Assembly: GCF_902686445.1 (NCBI RefSeq)
Contig: NC_062214.1
Span: 46,199,454 to 46,263,453 of the forward strand
From: Sciurus carolinensis
Taxonomy: Eukaryota; Chordata; Mammalia; Rodentia; Sciuridae
Direction of reading: 5' to 3'
DNA: 64,000 bases
The notes under the pieces are model-generated. The model was not told where the DNA came from and made no database searches. It saw only the letters and a list, made by a program, of their open reading frames with translations. The translations under genes were made by a program, and so were the position numbers. Position 1 is the first letter of the stretch, and the number at the start of each line of letters is the position of its first letter. This document shows, piece by piece, positions 42,950 to 54,745 of the stretch.

Positions 42950-43850
42950 ATGAGAAAACAAGGGAAGAAAATGTCCCAAACAAATCTAGATGTTACATCA
43001 ATAAAATCCAACGACAGCATGCCAGAAGAAATGACAGAAAGGGAGTTCAGAATGTACATAATTAAAATGATTAGGGAAGCAAACGATGAGATGAAAGAGC
43101 AAATGCAGGCATTGAACGATCGCACCAATCGACAGTTAACAGAGCAAATTCAGGAAGCAAAGATCATTTCAATAAAGAGTTAGAGATATTGAAAAAAAAC
43201 CAAACAGAAATCCTTGAAATGAAGGAAACAATAAACCAAATTAAGAACTCCATAGAAAGCACAACCAATAGGATAGAACAGCTGGAAGACAGAACTTCAG
43301 ATATTGAAGACAAAATATTTAACCTCGAAAACAAAGTTGAACAAACAGAGAAGATGGTGAGAAATCATGAACAGAATCTCCAAGAACTATGGGATATCAT
43401 GAAAAGGCCAAATTTGAGAATTATTGGGATTGAGGAAGGCTTAGAGAAACAAACCAAAGGAATGAACAATCTATTTGAAGAAATAATATCAGAAAATTTC
43501 CCAAATCTGAAGAATGAAATGGAAAATCAAGTCCAAGAGGCTTATAGGACTCCAAATACACAAAATTACAACAGACCCACACCAAGGCACATTATAATGA
43601 AAATACCTAACATACAAAATAAAGACAGAATTTTAAAGGCTGTGAGAGAAAAGAACCAAATTACATTCAGGGGAAGCCAATACGGATATCAGCAGATTTT
43701 TCAATCCAGACCTTAAAAGCTAGAAGGGCCTGGAACAACATTTTTCAAGCTCTGAAAGAAAATGGATGCCAACCAAGAATCTTATACCCAGCAAAACTTA
43801 CCTTCAAATTTGACGATGAAATAAGATCATTCCATGATAAACAAAGCTAA
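42950..43850 (+). pseudogene. ORF1: L1 ORF1 (RNA-binding chaperone), two frameshifts
   Basis: ORF1p is a trimeric RNA-binding protein that packages L1 RNA in the cytoplasm. Start at ATG 42950, with a second in-frame ATG at 42971 also possible. An N-terminal part (residues 1-77) leads into a long coiled coil rich in Glu/Lys/Asn ('NRIEQLEDRTSDIEDKIFNL'), then the RNA-recognition domain ('LRIIGIEEG') and the C-terminal domain with 'PRHIIMKIPN'. Frame 2 passes to frame 1 near 43157-43162 and to frame 3 near 43674; each needs one missing base in a short A run. The stop is at 43848-43850. Total length (~300 codons) is normal for a rodent ORF1, with no substitution-derived stops. Confidence 0.92.
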
Positions 43851-44009
43851 AAGAATTTACAAAAAGAAAGCCAGCATTACAGAACATTCTCAGCAAAATA
43901 TTCCATGAGGAAGAGATAAAAAACAAAGAAGCAAATCAGCAAAGGGAGGAATTATCCTAAAGGAACTGTCAAATAAAGGAGGAAACAAGATGTGTCAAAA
44001 ATTTTAAAT

Positions 44010-47000
44010 ATGAACCAAATGACTGGGAATACAAATCATATCTCAATAATAACCCTGAATGTTAATGGCCTGAATTCATCAATCAAAAGACATAGACTGG
44101 CAGATTGGATTAAAAAGAAAGATCCAACAATATGTTGCCTGCAAGAGACTCACCTCATAGAAAGAGATACCCATAGACTAAAGGTGAAAGGATGGGGAAA
44201 AACATACCATGCACATGGGCTCAGCAAAAAAGCTGGAGTATCCATCCTCATTTCAGATAAAGTGGACTTCAAGCCAATGTTAGTTAGAAGGGATAAGAAG
44301 GACATTTCATACTGCTTAAGGGAACCATAAATCAGCAAGATATAACAATCATAAACATCTATGCCCCAAACAGTGGCTCATCCATATATGTTAAACAAAT
44401 CCTTCTCAATTTTAGAAACCAAATAGACCATAACACAATAATACTAGGTGATTTTAACACGCCTCTTTCACCACTGGACAGATCTTCCAAACAAAAATTG
44501 AACAAAGAAACCATAGATCTCAATAACACAATCAATAATTTAGACTTAACAGACATTTATAGAATATACCATCCAACCAAGAGCGAATACACTTTCTTCT
44601 CAGCAGCACATGGATCCTTCTCTAAAATAGACCATATATTATGCCACAAAGCCAATGTCAGCAAATACAAGAAGATAGAGACACTACCTTGTATTCTATC
44701 AGATCATAATGGATTGAAGTTACAAATTAATGAAAGAGTAAAAAACAGAAACTACTCCAACACCTGGAGATTAAACAATATGCTACTATATGATGAATGG
44801 ATAACAGAAGATATTAGGAAGGAAATTAAAAATTCTTAGAGGTAAACGAGAACAAAGAAACAACATATCAAAATCTCTGGGACACTATGAAAGCGGTACT
44901 TAGAGGAAGATTTATTTCATGGAGCGCATTTAATAAAAGAAGTAAAACTCAAAAAATAAATGACCTAACACTACAGCTCAAAGCCCTAGAAAAAGAAGAA
45001 CAGACCAACACCAAAAGTAGTAGAAGACAGGAAATAGTTAAACTGAGAGCTGAAATCAACGAAATTGAAACGAAAGAAACAATACAAAAATTGACAAAAT
45101 AAATAGTTGGTTCTTCGAAAAAATAAACAAAATTGATAAACCTTTAGCCACACTAACAAAGAGAAGACGAGAGAAAACCCAAATCACTAAAATTCGGAAT
45201 GAACAAGGAAATATCACAACAGACACGACCGAAATACAAAACATAATTAGAAGCTATTTTGAAAATCTATACTCCAACAAAATAGAAAATTTCGAAGACA
45301 TCAACAGGTTTCTAGAGACATATGAATTGCCTAAACTGAACGAGGAGGACATACACAATTTAAATAGACCAATTTCAAGTAATGAAATAGAAGAAGTCAT
45401 CAAAAGCCTTCCAACAAAGAAAAGTCCAGGACCAGATGGGTTCTCAGCCGAGTTCTACAAAACTTTTAAAGAAGAACTCATTCCAATACTTCTCAAAGTA
45501 TTCCAGAAAATAGAAGAGGAGGGAACTCTCCCAAACTCATTCTATGAAGCCAATATTACCCTGATTCCTAAACCAGACAGAGACACATCGAGGAAAGAAA
45601 ATTTCAGACCAATATCCTTAATGAACATCGACGCAAAAATTCTCAACAAAATTTTAGCAAATCGCATACAAAAACATATTAAAAAGATAGTGCACCATGA
45701 TCAAGTGGGTTTCATCCCAGGGATGCAAGGTTGGTTCAACATCAGGAAATCAATAAATGTCATTCACCATATCAATAGACTTAAAGTCAAGAATCACATG
45801 ATTATTTCGATAGATGCAGAAAAAGCATTTGATAAAATACAGCACCCCTTCATGCTCAAAACACTAGAAAAAATAGGGATAGTGGGAACATTCCTTAACA
45901 TTGTAAAGGCCATCTATGCTAAACCCATGGCTAATATCATTCTTAATGGTGAAAAACTGAAAGCATTCCCTCTAAAAACTGGAACAAGGCAGGGATGCCC
46001 TCTTTCACCACTTCTATTCAATATCGTCCTTGAAACTCTAGCCAGAGCAATTAGACAGACCAAAGAAATTAAAGGGATACGAATAGGAAAAGAAGAACTC
46101 AAACTATCCCTATTTGCTGATGATATGATTGTATACTTAGAGGAACCAGGAAATTCCACCAGAAAACTTTTAGATCTCATAAGTGAATTCAGTAAAGTAG
46201 CGGGATATAAGATCAATGCACATAAATCGAAGGCATTTTTATATATAAGCGATGAATCTTCAGAAAGAGAAATTAGGAAAACTACCCCATTCACAATAGC
46301 TTGAAAAAAATAAAGTATTTGGGAATCAATCTCACAAAAGAGGTGAAAGACCTCTACAATGAGAACTACAGAACACTAAAGAAAGAAATTCAAGAAAACC
46401 TTAGAAGATGGAAAGATCTCCCATGTTCTTGGATAGGAAGAATTAATATTGTCAAAATGGCCATACTACCAAAAGTGCTATACAGATTCAATGCAATTCC
46501 AATTAAAATCCCAATGATGTACCTTACAGAAATAGAGCAAGCAATTATGAAATTCATCTGGAAGAATAAAAAACCCAGAATAGCTAAAGCAATCCTTGGC
46601 AGAAAGAGTGAAGCAGGGGGTATCGCAATACCAGATCTTCAACTCTACTACAAAGCAATAGTAACAAAAACGGCATGGTATTGGTACCAAAATAGAAAGG
46701 TGGATCAATGGTACAGAATAGAGGACACGGACACAAACCCAAATAAATACAATTTTCTCATACTAGACAAAGGGGCCAAAAATATGCAATGGAGAAAAGA
46801 TAGCCTCTTCAACAAATGGTGCTGGGAGAATTGGAAATCCATATGCAACAGAATGAAACTAAACCCATATCTCTCACCATGCACAAAACTAAACTCAAAA
46901 TGGATTAAGGATCTCGGAATCAGACCAGAGACCTTGCATCTTATAGAAGAAAAAGTAGGTCCAGAGCTTCAACATGTCGGCTTAGGACCAGACTTCCTCA

Positions 47001-47839
47001 ACAGGACTCCCATAGCACAAGAAATAAAAGCAAGAATTAATAACTGGGATAGATTCAAACTAAAAAGCTTTCTCTCAGCAAAGGAAACTATCAGCAATGC
47101 GAAGAAAGAGCCTACAGAGTGGGAGAAAATCTTTGCCAATCATACTTCAGATAGAGCGCTAATCTCCAGAATCTATAAAGAACTCAAAAAACTCTACACC
47201 AAGAATGTAAACAATCCAATTGACAAATGGGCTAAGGAAATGAATAGACACTTCACAGAAGAAGATGTACAAGCAATCAACAAACATATGGAAAAATGTT
47301 CAACATCTCTAGTAATAAGAGAAATGCAAATCAAAACCACCCTAAGATTCCATCTCACCCCAATTAGAATGGCAATTATCAAGAATACAACCAACAACAG
47401 GTGTTGGCGAGGATGTGGGGAGAAAGGTACACTCTTACATTGCTGGTGGGGCTGCAAATTAGTGCAGCCACTCTGGAAAGCAGTGTGGAGATTCCTTAGA
47501 AAACTTGGAATGGAAACACCATTTGACCCAGCTATCCCACTCCTTGGCCTATACCCAAAGGACTTAAAATCAGCATATTACAGAGATACAGCCACATCAA
47601 TGTTCATAGCTGCTCAGTTCACAATAGCCAGATTGTGGAACCAACCTAGATGTCCTTCAATTGATGAATGGATAAAGAAAATGTGGTATATATATACAAT
47701 GGAATATTACTCAGCCATAAAGAATGATAAAATTATGGCATTTGCAGGCAAATGGATGAAACTGGAGAATATCATGCTAAGTGAGATAAGCCAATCTCAA
47801 AAAACCAAAGGAAGAATGATATCGCTAATAAGTGGATGA
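44010..47839 (+). pseudogene. ORF2: L1 ORF2 (endonuclease/reverse transcriptase), four frameshifts
   Basis: Start at ATG 44010 (MNQMTGNTNHIS). The N-terminal AP-type endonuclease shows 'TLNVNGLNS', the catalytic-Glu motif 'CCLQETHL', 'NIYAPN', 'GDFNTPL' and 'SDHNGL'. Reverse transcriptase follows with '[14 protein letters not shown]', 'FRPISLMN', '[12 protein letters not shown]', '[15 protein letters not shown]' and the catalytic FADD at 46113-46124. The C-terminal Cys-rich motif '[18 protein letters not shown]' lies at ~47403-47456. Stop at 47837-47839; length ~1,275 codons, as in mouse and human. Frame changes occur near 44298, 44828-44832, 45086-45090 and 46299-46302, each a one-base loss. 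No catalytic residue is visibly altered. Confidence 0.95.
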
Positions 47840-48090
47840 TGACACATAATGGGGGTGGGAAGGGTTAGTGTTGGGGTTGGAGTTGGGTTTAGGGAGGGGG
47901 GCAGGAATGGAGGAAGGAAGGACTGTATAGATGGAGGGGAAGGGTGGGAGGGGAGGGGGGGAAGGGAAAAAATGGCAGAATGAATCAAACAACATTACCC
48001 TATGTAAATTTATGATTACACAAATGGTATGCCTTTACGCCATGTACAAATAGAAAAACAACATGTATCCCATTTGTTTACAATAAAAAG
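47840..48090 (+). other. L1 3' UTR with G-rich polypurine tract
   Basis: GGGGGTGGGAAGGG, GGGTTAGTGTTGGGGTTGG-type units at 47862-47895, then GGAGGGG runs to ~47968. It ends with 'ttaccctatgtaaatttatg', 'catgtacaaatag' and CAATAAA (48081-48087). A G-rich tract in the 3' UTR is a shared feature of mammalian L1. Confidence 0.9.

Positions 48091-48183
<93 letters not shown>
48091..48183. repeat. L1 poly(A) tail, ~93 A
   Basis: Uninterrupted A run ending at the right target duplication. Long pure tails shorten and mutate with age, so this supports a recent insertion. The length in the assembly may be inexact. Confidence 0.95.
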
Positions 48184-48187
<4 letters not shown>

Positions 48188-48198
48188 AAGGCTTCACA
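48183..48198. repeat. Right target-site duplication of the full-length L1
   Basis: AGAACAAGGCTTCACA, identical to 41104-41119. Confidence 0.97.
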
Positions 48199-48285
48199 AA
48201 GTAGACTTTCTTATAGTTTTTGGACATTTGAATTATATAAATGTGTGACCTACACACAAGAACACAAGAAATAAAATTTTTAAAC
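48199..48285 (+). mobile_element. Old L1M, right part of the split element
   Basis: 'agactttcttatagtttttggacatttgaattatataaatgtgtgacc' and an A-rich 'aagaaataaaattttt' end are the 3' terminus of the L1M whose left part ends at 41119. Confidence 0.75.
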
Positions 48286-49184
48286 ATGAATGGTCCATAG
48301 TCTTCACAGTGTACAATTTCTTCAGTGAGAAGGCCTGTCTACCACTAGGTGTAACTGGAAGCCAAGGTATGAGAGGCATGAAAAGCTACCCCATGCAAAA
48401 AGCACTTTTGGTAGAAGGGTTCCACAATTTTGAGTGGATTTATAAGAACTGTGTCATGGGACGTGGCGCCTTTGAGGGGGCATGGTTTCAACAGGTGTTG
48501 ACAGAAGTGGAACTGGCAGGTAGAGGACAGCAGGAAGGAAAGCTCACAGTTGTGATGTCTTGGATGAATTTGGATAGTGGCTAAAACCTCCTCTATCTGG
48601 GAGCAGAAGGCAGCTGAGGACAAAGATGGCCATTTGATGTCAGCATGCGGAAGGCCCCAGCTGCCTGAATGGAAGCAGTGAGATGCAGTTAAGAATCTGA
48701 GTCCACAATGAAGCCCATCAGAACTGCAGTTCTATTATTCCATTCAAACATTTTCTGTGTACCCATGGCAAGGGCACTGAGCCAGCTGCAGGGGTACTGA
48801 AAAAACCAGGGCTCAGTACCCACCTGGCAGCTAGCATTGCTCTCTGGAGAAGGATCATTAACAAATGTGGGGGGCAATGTGCTGAGGGCAGTGTTATCAG
48901 TCTGAACCAGGCAAAAGGAAATAAGTTTGAATGAAATGAGTGAATTTATCCATTTTAGGTTGAGACAGAGACATGGAGAGTCTCAGGATGGTTGAAATGC
49001 TTTACTAAGAAGAGAAAATGCTCATCAAGTGGGTGGTTAGTGTTGTAAAGATTTGGAAGGGGAGCAGTTACTGGAGTGGAACTCCAGTCAGCACAGGTGA
49101 ATCAAGGCATCTGGAAAAGTGGTTCCTGCTGTAGGAAAAGTATCCATCAAAACAGAACAGACACTACATCACGCAGAAGAATGA
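48286..49184. other. Unassigned stretch
   Basis: No gene or repeat recognised. Frames of ~90 codons on both strands show no domain. Confidence 0.4.
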
Positions 49185-49266
49185 GAAGTTATACTCTGTT
49201 TATGTATGATGTGTGAAAATGCATTCTACTGTCATGTATAACTAATTAGAACAAATTTTTTAAAAG
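49185..49266 (+). mobile_element. L1 3' terminus only
   Basis: 'gttatactctgtttatgtatgatgtgtgaaaatgcattctactgtcatgtataact' matches the complement of the 3' UTR end of the L1 at 19117-20402. It is an extremely truncated insertion of ~80 bp. Confidence 0.7.
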
Positions 49267-49312
49267 CACAAGTTAAAGGAACACATTTAAATAAACAAAA
49301 AAAAGAATAGAC

Positions 49313-49500
49313 AGACCAAGCACAGTGGCACACACCTGTAATCCCAGTGACTCGGGAGGCAGAGGCAGAAGGATTACAAATTAAAGACCAGTCTCAGCAA
49401 CTTAGCAAAACCCTGTGACAAAAAAAAAAGCCCAGGGATGTAGTCTAGTGGTAAAGCACCTCTGGGTTCAATCCCTGGCATCAAGAAAAAAAAAAAAAAG
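49313..49500 (+). mobile_element. B1-dID SINE without internal duplication
   Basis: 'agtggcacacacctgtaatcccagtgactcgggaggcag' (B1), linker 'cagtctcagcaacttagc' present once, A-rich linker, ID half 'cagggatgtagtctagtgg ... gggttcaatccctggc', and a 13-A tail. Confidence 0.9.
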
Positions 49501-50779
49501 GCAAAAATTAATAAGATGATGCTGGTGGAGAGATGAGGAAAAGAAAGTACTAGATCCAAGTGGGATTCACAGGTCATTCATTCTAAGTCTGAGAGAGCAT
49601 GCAGCTTTGTGGGTGGGGCCAGACCATTGGAAACACATAATCAGGGCTCCAGAAATGTAGCTGCATGTGAAGTTGGGATAATGAAAATGGTTTGAAGCAG
49701 TAAGTACAGAGGAGATCATGAAAGGAGAAAAATCTGAAAAATAGGGAAAGATTAGGAATTTTAGGGTGCAGAGGGCAAAAGGAAGATTGAGCGAAGAAGC
49801 AGAAAGTAAATTTCAAAACTCAAAAGAACCAATAAATCTCAACCTGAGGTCTAGAGAGGAAGAAGAGATGGAAGAAATGACTGTGCTCATAGGCGGGGAT
49901 GATGACCAAGGCTAGGCTCGGGGGAAACCTTGAGCACACTCTTATACAGCCAATGGCCCTGAGGGCCTCAAAAAGAGAGGAGGATGGAGGAGAGGGTGAG
50001 GGGAGGAAATCAGAGCACTGTCCTCCCCTAGGAACCTCAGAAATGGGAGAGAAGACTGAGAAGAGAGAGGACAGAACAGGGGTCTGTAGGAAGCAGGGTC
50101 AAGGTCTTCTGGCAGTTCTGAAGATGGGGCTGACCACACTGCAGGGTTGACCCCACAGTCACATAGGCAGCCCAAGACCTGAATCTGGATCTTGCCTTTG
50201 GGGATCCTCCAGTTACTGGCATCTGGGAAGAGACCCAGAAGACTGGCTATGGGGGAAGAAGACGGTCTCCCAAGAAAGTCAAAGCTGAAGAAAGCAAGCA
50301 GAGGTGATTCCGCTTACAGTCCTTGTTCATAGATCCGCAGGGGGGTCCTGGATGGGACATCTTCCTGTTTTGCTTCCCTCAGCAGCCCCTGGAGCCTGTC
50401 CCTCAAGCAGTATTTTTCTTTCCTGTGGCCGTTCCCAAGACTGAGTGTCTTGGGGTGGGGGCAGGGGGAGGGAGAAAAACATTGTGAAAGTACAACTCAA
50501 CTCAGAAGAGATTTTTTAAAATGAGGTCCTGCTGTTCTCCAGGGATAAATACACAAGAGGCCAGCAGGCTGCGGCTTGCAGAAATTCTGCCTCAGTGAAT
50601 AACTGAGATCGATTTACAATTAGCCAAGCAAAATGCCTGTCTGGACGTCTTTCCCTTCTTGGCATTCCCAGTTCCCAGCTCATCTGGCTTCCTCTTGATT
50701 TTTCACTGCTTCACTGATTTGAGAACCATACAATGATATATTTTAACATACTTTAAATTACTATTAGAATCAGCTATTA
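49501..50779. other. Unassigned purine-rich stretch
   Basis: 49500-50130 is rich in GAGAGG/GAAGA text and may be part of an old dispersed repeat. No family assigned. No convincing frame. Confidence 0.4.
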
Positions 50780-51015
50780 TTAGAACAATAACGATTTATC
50801 CAGCACGTGCTGTGTAGAGGGCGTGTTCTAAGCAACTTAGCATCCTCCCTTCATTTAGTCTTTGGATGTCTCATGTAATGGGGTTCTACTGTGATCCCAT
50901 TTTCCAGATGGAAAAACTGACATTCAGAGATGGAAGACCTGCCAGGACAAGAGTGGTTGAGTCAGGAGTCATCTTCAGTCTGTACCCTCTGTGTTCTGAG
51001 GTCAGAGCTCTGGCT
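50780..51015 (-). mobile_element. MIR SINE
   Basis: Complemented MIR: 'tatccagcacgtgctgtgtag', 'gggttctactgtgatcccattttccagatgg', 'gaaaaactgacattcagagatg', 'gttgagtcaggagtc'. Confidence 0.7.
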
Positions 51016-51179
51016 CCCAGGTCCTGACCATGAGCTTGCAGCTCTCCTCTCTCTAACCTGCTTTTCCAGCCTCCCACAGTATGGCCTCCACCCTGTTTCC
51101 TGCTTTCTCAGCTGCCACTTCCGGCATCATGCCCGTTCCCCTGCCAAGCCAACGTTGTTGACACTTCAGCCCTGCTTTT

Positions 51180-51390
51180 CTGTGATCCTTTTCTAGATCA
51201 CCACCTTTTCTCTCCTGAAAGTCACTTCATGCCCCTCCTTAGCCCTCTGGGCCTCCACCTGTCAACATCCACCCACTCTTTAAGGACCATCTTGGAAGCA
51301 AACTCCCGCCCTCCAACGCCCTGTGGTCCTGACCATTCTTGACCTCCTCCACCTCAGAACCATGTTCTTACCTCCAATGTGCTCTACTTA
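51180..51390 (+). mobile_element. Possible L2 fragment
   Basis: 'gcccctccttagccctctgg' and 'actctttaaggaccatcttgg' loosely follow L2 3' text. Weak. Confidence 0.3.
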
Positions 51391-52864
51391 GAGATGACAG
51401 TGCTCAAAGTTTTCCTCCATGGCACTCCTCTTGACATCCCAGAGGCAAACACCCTTCCATTAAACACTGGTCCAGGTAACCAGCATGACATTTTTGACAC
51501 TCTATTCTGTCCTTCAAATAGACAAAAAGTTTTTATCCTATGCCATGAAGAACCCATATATGCTTCAATATCAAAACAGTGTTATTTTCCATAATCATGA
51601 GGCGAGATTGGAATTGCTCCCTTGACCTCCAAGTGCCCAGAGGATTTGCAAATGCAAGTTTAAGAAGAAGGTGACCAGAACATGAAGTCCTCAAGGGCAA
51701 AAACTGTGCTGATCCCTGCTTTATAAACCATGGGTTGATTATACAAAGAACTTTCTTTATATTTGCTTAAATAAATTGCATGTTAACACAGGCTCCAAAA
51801 GGGTCTGAAAATCATTTATTTCTCAGTAGATATGTTTCCCTTGTAATCGAAACTACTTGATTAATTTGCTCATTGAAGCTATTTTGTAGAGCTGGTACAA
51901 GCCCACCAACACAGTTCACATTCCCAAGTTCTAATTTGTGGAGTCCCTCCGAGGTTCTGTTGTATTTCCATTTCAGAAATTTACATGTGTTGGAAACAGA
52001 GCCAGACCACATTTTAAAATCACTGCATCTGTCCCGGAGCCCTCCTACCTCCCTACTTGTTGAATTTCTGTTGCTTCTCAGATTCTAAGAACCCCCCAAT
52101 GCTAATCTGATGTGGCCGCTGCAATTCTGCCAGGCTCCTCCTCGCCCTCAGGGCGCCACAGGCTAAATCATTTCCTTCCAGTGAGAACTCCCACCTGCTT
52201 AGAACAAGTCCCTCAGCTAGGGCAGGAGGATGGCAGGCGGCTGGGAGCCACCCCAGCTTCCATTCCTGTGTGATTCAGTGGCAATGATTTATGTCTACGC
52301 CTGCATCTTTGTAGCAAGCAAACTGCCATAACCAGCCCACATGGTTGGCAGAGGAGAGACTGTTCACAGGCTGGGGACTCAGCCCTGGGAAGATAACTGA
52401 ATGGAGGATTTGTGGCAGGCTGTGTTCTTGGGATTCAATACCTATAAGGGACTAGGGGCAGGACTGAGCAGGACAAGTTGGACTATGACACAGATACTGC
52501 AAAGGCAGCTGATCCTGCTCAACCCTAGCATTGGGATGACCCTTCTGAGCTGTCCTCCACTGTGGCTTTTATACTCCCATGGTGTGGAGTCACTGGATTG
52601 TGAGCTGCCGCTAGCAAGGGAAGCATTTCCTTGGGTGTGATGGTTCCTTTCAGCCTGGGAAGGATGTTACATCAGCAATGAAACTCCAAGATACAGTGCT
52701 GTGTATCTTAGTCCTGCGTAATGAGATCCTGGTAGCACCTAACATTGTCCACTACAGAACGTAAGTGCCTGGCTCCACAATCAATGGAAGCTACCCATTA
52801 TTAAGGCACTCTGGCCAGTTAATAAGGCAGAAGTAACTAGGAGTCCAGTTGTCCCCAGAGTAAT
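51391..52864. other. Unassigned stretch
   Basis: No repeats recognised across ~1.5 kb. 52080-52350 is moderately GC-rich. Short frames only. Confidence 0.4.
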
Positions 52865-52879
52865 AGAAGATGTCACTTA

Positions 52880-53173
52880 GCAACAATAGGTGTTGGTGAG
52901 AATGTGGGGAAAAAGGCACACTCATACATTGCTGGTGGGATTGCAAATTAGTGCAGCCACTCTAGAAAGCAGTGTGGAGATTCCTTAGAAAACTTGGAAT
53001 GGAACCATCATTTGACCCAGTTATCCCATTCCTTGGCCTATACCCAAAGGACTTAAAATAAGCATACTACAGTGATGTAGCCATAACAATGTTCATAGCT
53101 GCTCAATTCACAATAGCCAGATTGTGGAACCAACCTAGATGTCCTTCAATTGATGAATGGATAAAGAAACTGT

Positions 53174-53219
<46 letters not shown>

Positions 53220-53585
53220 ATGGAATATTACTCAGCCATAAAGAATGATAAAATTATGGCATTTGCAGGCAAATGGATGAAATTGGAGAATATCATGCTA
53301 AGTGAGATAAGCTAATCTCAAAAAACCAAAGGACGAATGATTTTGCTGATAAGTGGATGATGACACAAAGGGGGGTGGGAGGGGGGCAAGAATGGAGGAA
53401 GGAGGGACTGTACAGAGGGATAAGAGGGGTGGGAGGGGTGGGGGGGAAGAAAAAAATAACAGTATGAGTCAAAACTATTACTGTAGGTAAATGTATGATT
53501 ACACAAATGGTATGCCTCTACTTCATGTACAAACAAAGAAACAAGATATACCCCATTTGTTTACAATAAAAATGAATTAAAAAAA
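52880..53585 (+). mobile_element. 5'-truncated L1 with target duplication and internal TA repeat
   Basis: It corresponds to ~47390-48090 of the full-length copy: Cys-rich motif codons, 'gtgcagccactctagaaagcagtgtgg', the ORF2 end, G-rich 3' UTR and CAATAAA. AGAAGATGTCACTTA at 52865-52879 and AGAAGATATCACTTA at 53586-53600 are the target duplication with one mismatch. That mismatch and more diverged coding text indicate greater age. Confidence 0.92.
53176..53214. repeat. (TA)n microsatellite inside L1
   Basis: About 19 TA units sit where the full-length L1 has only TATATATA (47688-47695). Same site as the CA array at 6271. Confidence 0.95.
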
Positions 53586-53600
53586 AGAAGATATCACTTA

Positions 53601-54425
53601 ACTAAAATCTTGGATTTGAGGCACTTCAGGGATATGGGAAAAGTTAAAAATGTGGGGCAATGACAGAAGTAAATATTTTGGGAAATGATAATTCTTGATG
53701 GGTGGAAGAGAAACCTCATTCTTAGGAGCACCCTGTTGCAAGCAGGGGCCTGTTTAGAGACACGGTCCTGGAGCCCCAAGCCCAAGTTTGGTTCACCGGG
53801 ACTGGGCCCATTACCTCAGGGGGCTCGCTGTGAAAGAACATGTTCAAAAGGCAAACAAGGAAGTGGAAAAACTCCACTTAGGACTAAAAAGTAAGAAAGT
53901 AAATAGAGAAGCATAAGATCTTCTTTTCTCTGACAAAGGAAGAGCCCAGTGTTACAGTGGGCAAAGTTAGAGCAGATGGTAATTCCCATTTAGTGCTGGG
54001 ACCAGTGTCTTCAGATGACACTGCCTCAGTAAGAGCCATAGTTCTCCAGTGTTAATGGAAGACTCTGGGTCCCCTATGGATTTCCTTCTTCCTCAGTTTT
54101 CTCAAACTAGAGAGTGGATAGCTGTCACTGGATACCTTAGTCACTCACCTTCTCCTGGCAGGAGATGCTGCTGATCCTGCCTCCCAATAAGTGTCACTTC
54201 AGTGTCTTGAGCCACCTGTCATGAAGTGCCTGGCAACCATAAAAAAATGTGGCAAGCAAATGAAAATACAGGAAAACACTTCAAAGCTGCTTTCTCCTTA
54301 AGATGCAATGAGATATATCTTAATTTATAAAAATTGCTATTAGTGATTCATCTTCTGCCTGTCTCACAGATGTTCTATAAATCAGACAAAAATGTAAATG
54401 CATTCATTTCTTAAAAATATAAGGA
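53601..54425. other. Unassigned stretch
   Basis: No gene or repeat recognised. Confidence 0.4.
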
Positions 54426-54430
54426 AATTG

Positions 54431-54530
54431 GAGTTAAGGATGTGGCTCAGTGGTAGAGCACTTGTCTAGCATATGTGAAGCTCTGGGATTGATACTCAGC
54501 AGTGCCAAAAAAGAAAAAAAAAAAGAAAAA
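54431..54530 (+). mobile_element. ID SINE
   Basis: 'gttaaggatgtggctcagtggtagagcacttgtctagc' and 'gctctgggattgatactcagc', then an A-rich tail that leads into a CA repeat. Confidence 0.88.
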
Positions 54531-54536
54531 ATATGT

Positions 54537-54576
54537 ACACACACACACACACATGCACACACACACACATACACAC
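54537..54576. repeat. (AC)n microsatellite after an ID tail
   Basis: AC units with one GC and one AT interruption directly follow the SINE's A-rich tail, a common place for microsatellites to arise. Confidence 0.9.
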
Positions 54577-54599
54577 AATCTAATAAGAATAATGACCAA

Positions 54600-54745
54600 T
54601 GATTCACCACCTCTCATTTTCCATGGTTAAGTAATTTAATCCTTACAATGACCCTATCTTATAGATGAGGACATCAAAACTCACTGAAGTGACATCTCAG
54701 TGAGTGGCAGAAACTGCATTCCAAACTGAGGCTTTTGAGTGAATT
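54600..54745 (-). mobile_element. MIR SINE fragment
   Basis: 'taatccttacaatgaccctatcttatagatgaggacatc' and 'gtgagtggcagaaactgcattccaaac' are complemented MIR. Confidence 0.7.

Larger units (their letters stand above)
41120..48183 (+). mobile_element. L1: Full-length young L1 retrotransposon
   Basis: All parts of an L1 are present in order: 5' UTR with internal promoter (41120-42949), ORF1 (42950-43850), a ~160-bp spacer, ORF2 (44010-47839), 3' UTR with AATAAA at 48082, and ~93 A residues. Identical 16-bp repeats flank it. L1 copies itself by nicking DNA with the ORF2 endonuclease and reverse-transcribing its RNA at the nick; ORF1 coats the RNA. The long A tail and perfect duplication mean a recent insertion. 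As assembled, both ORFs are broken by single-base deletions, so the copy would be inactive unless these are sequencing errors. Confidence 0.97.

Noticed and set aside
48029..48287. Poly-Lys and poly-Phe open frames
   Set aside because: They are translations of the L1 A tail.
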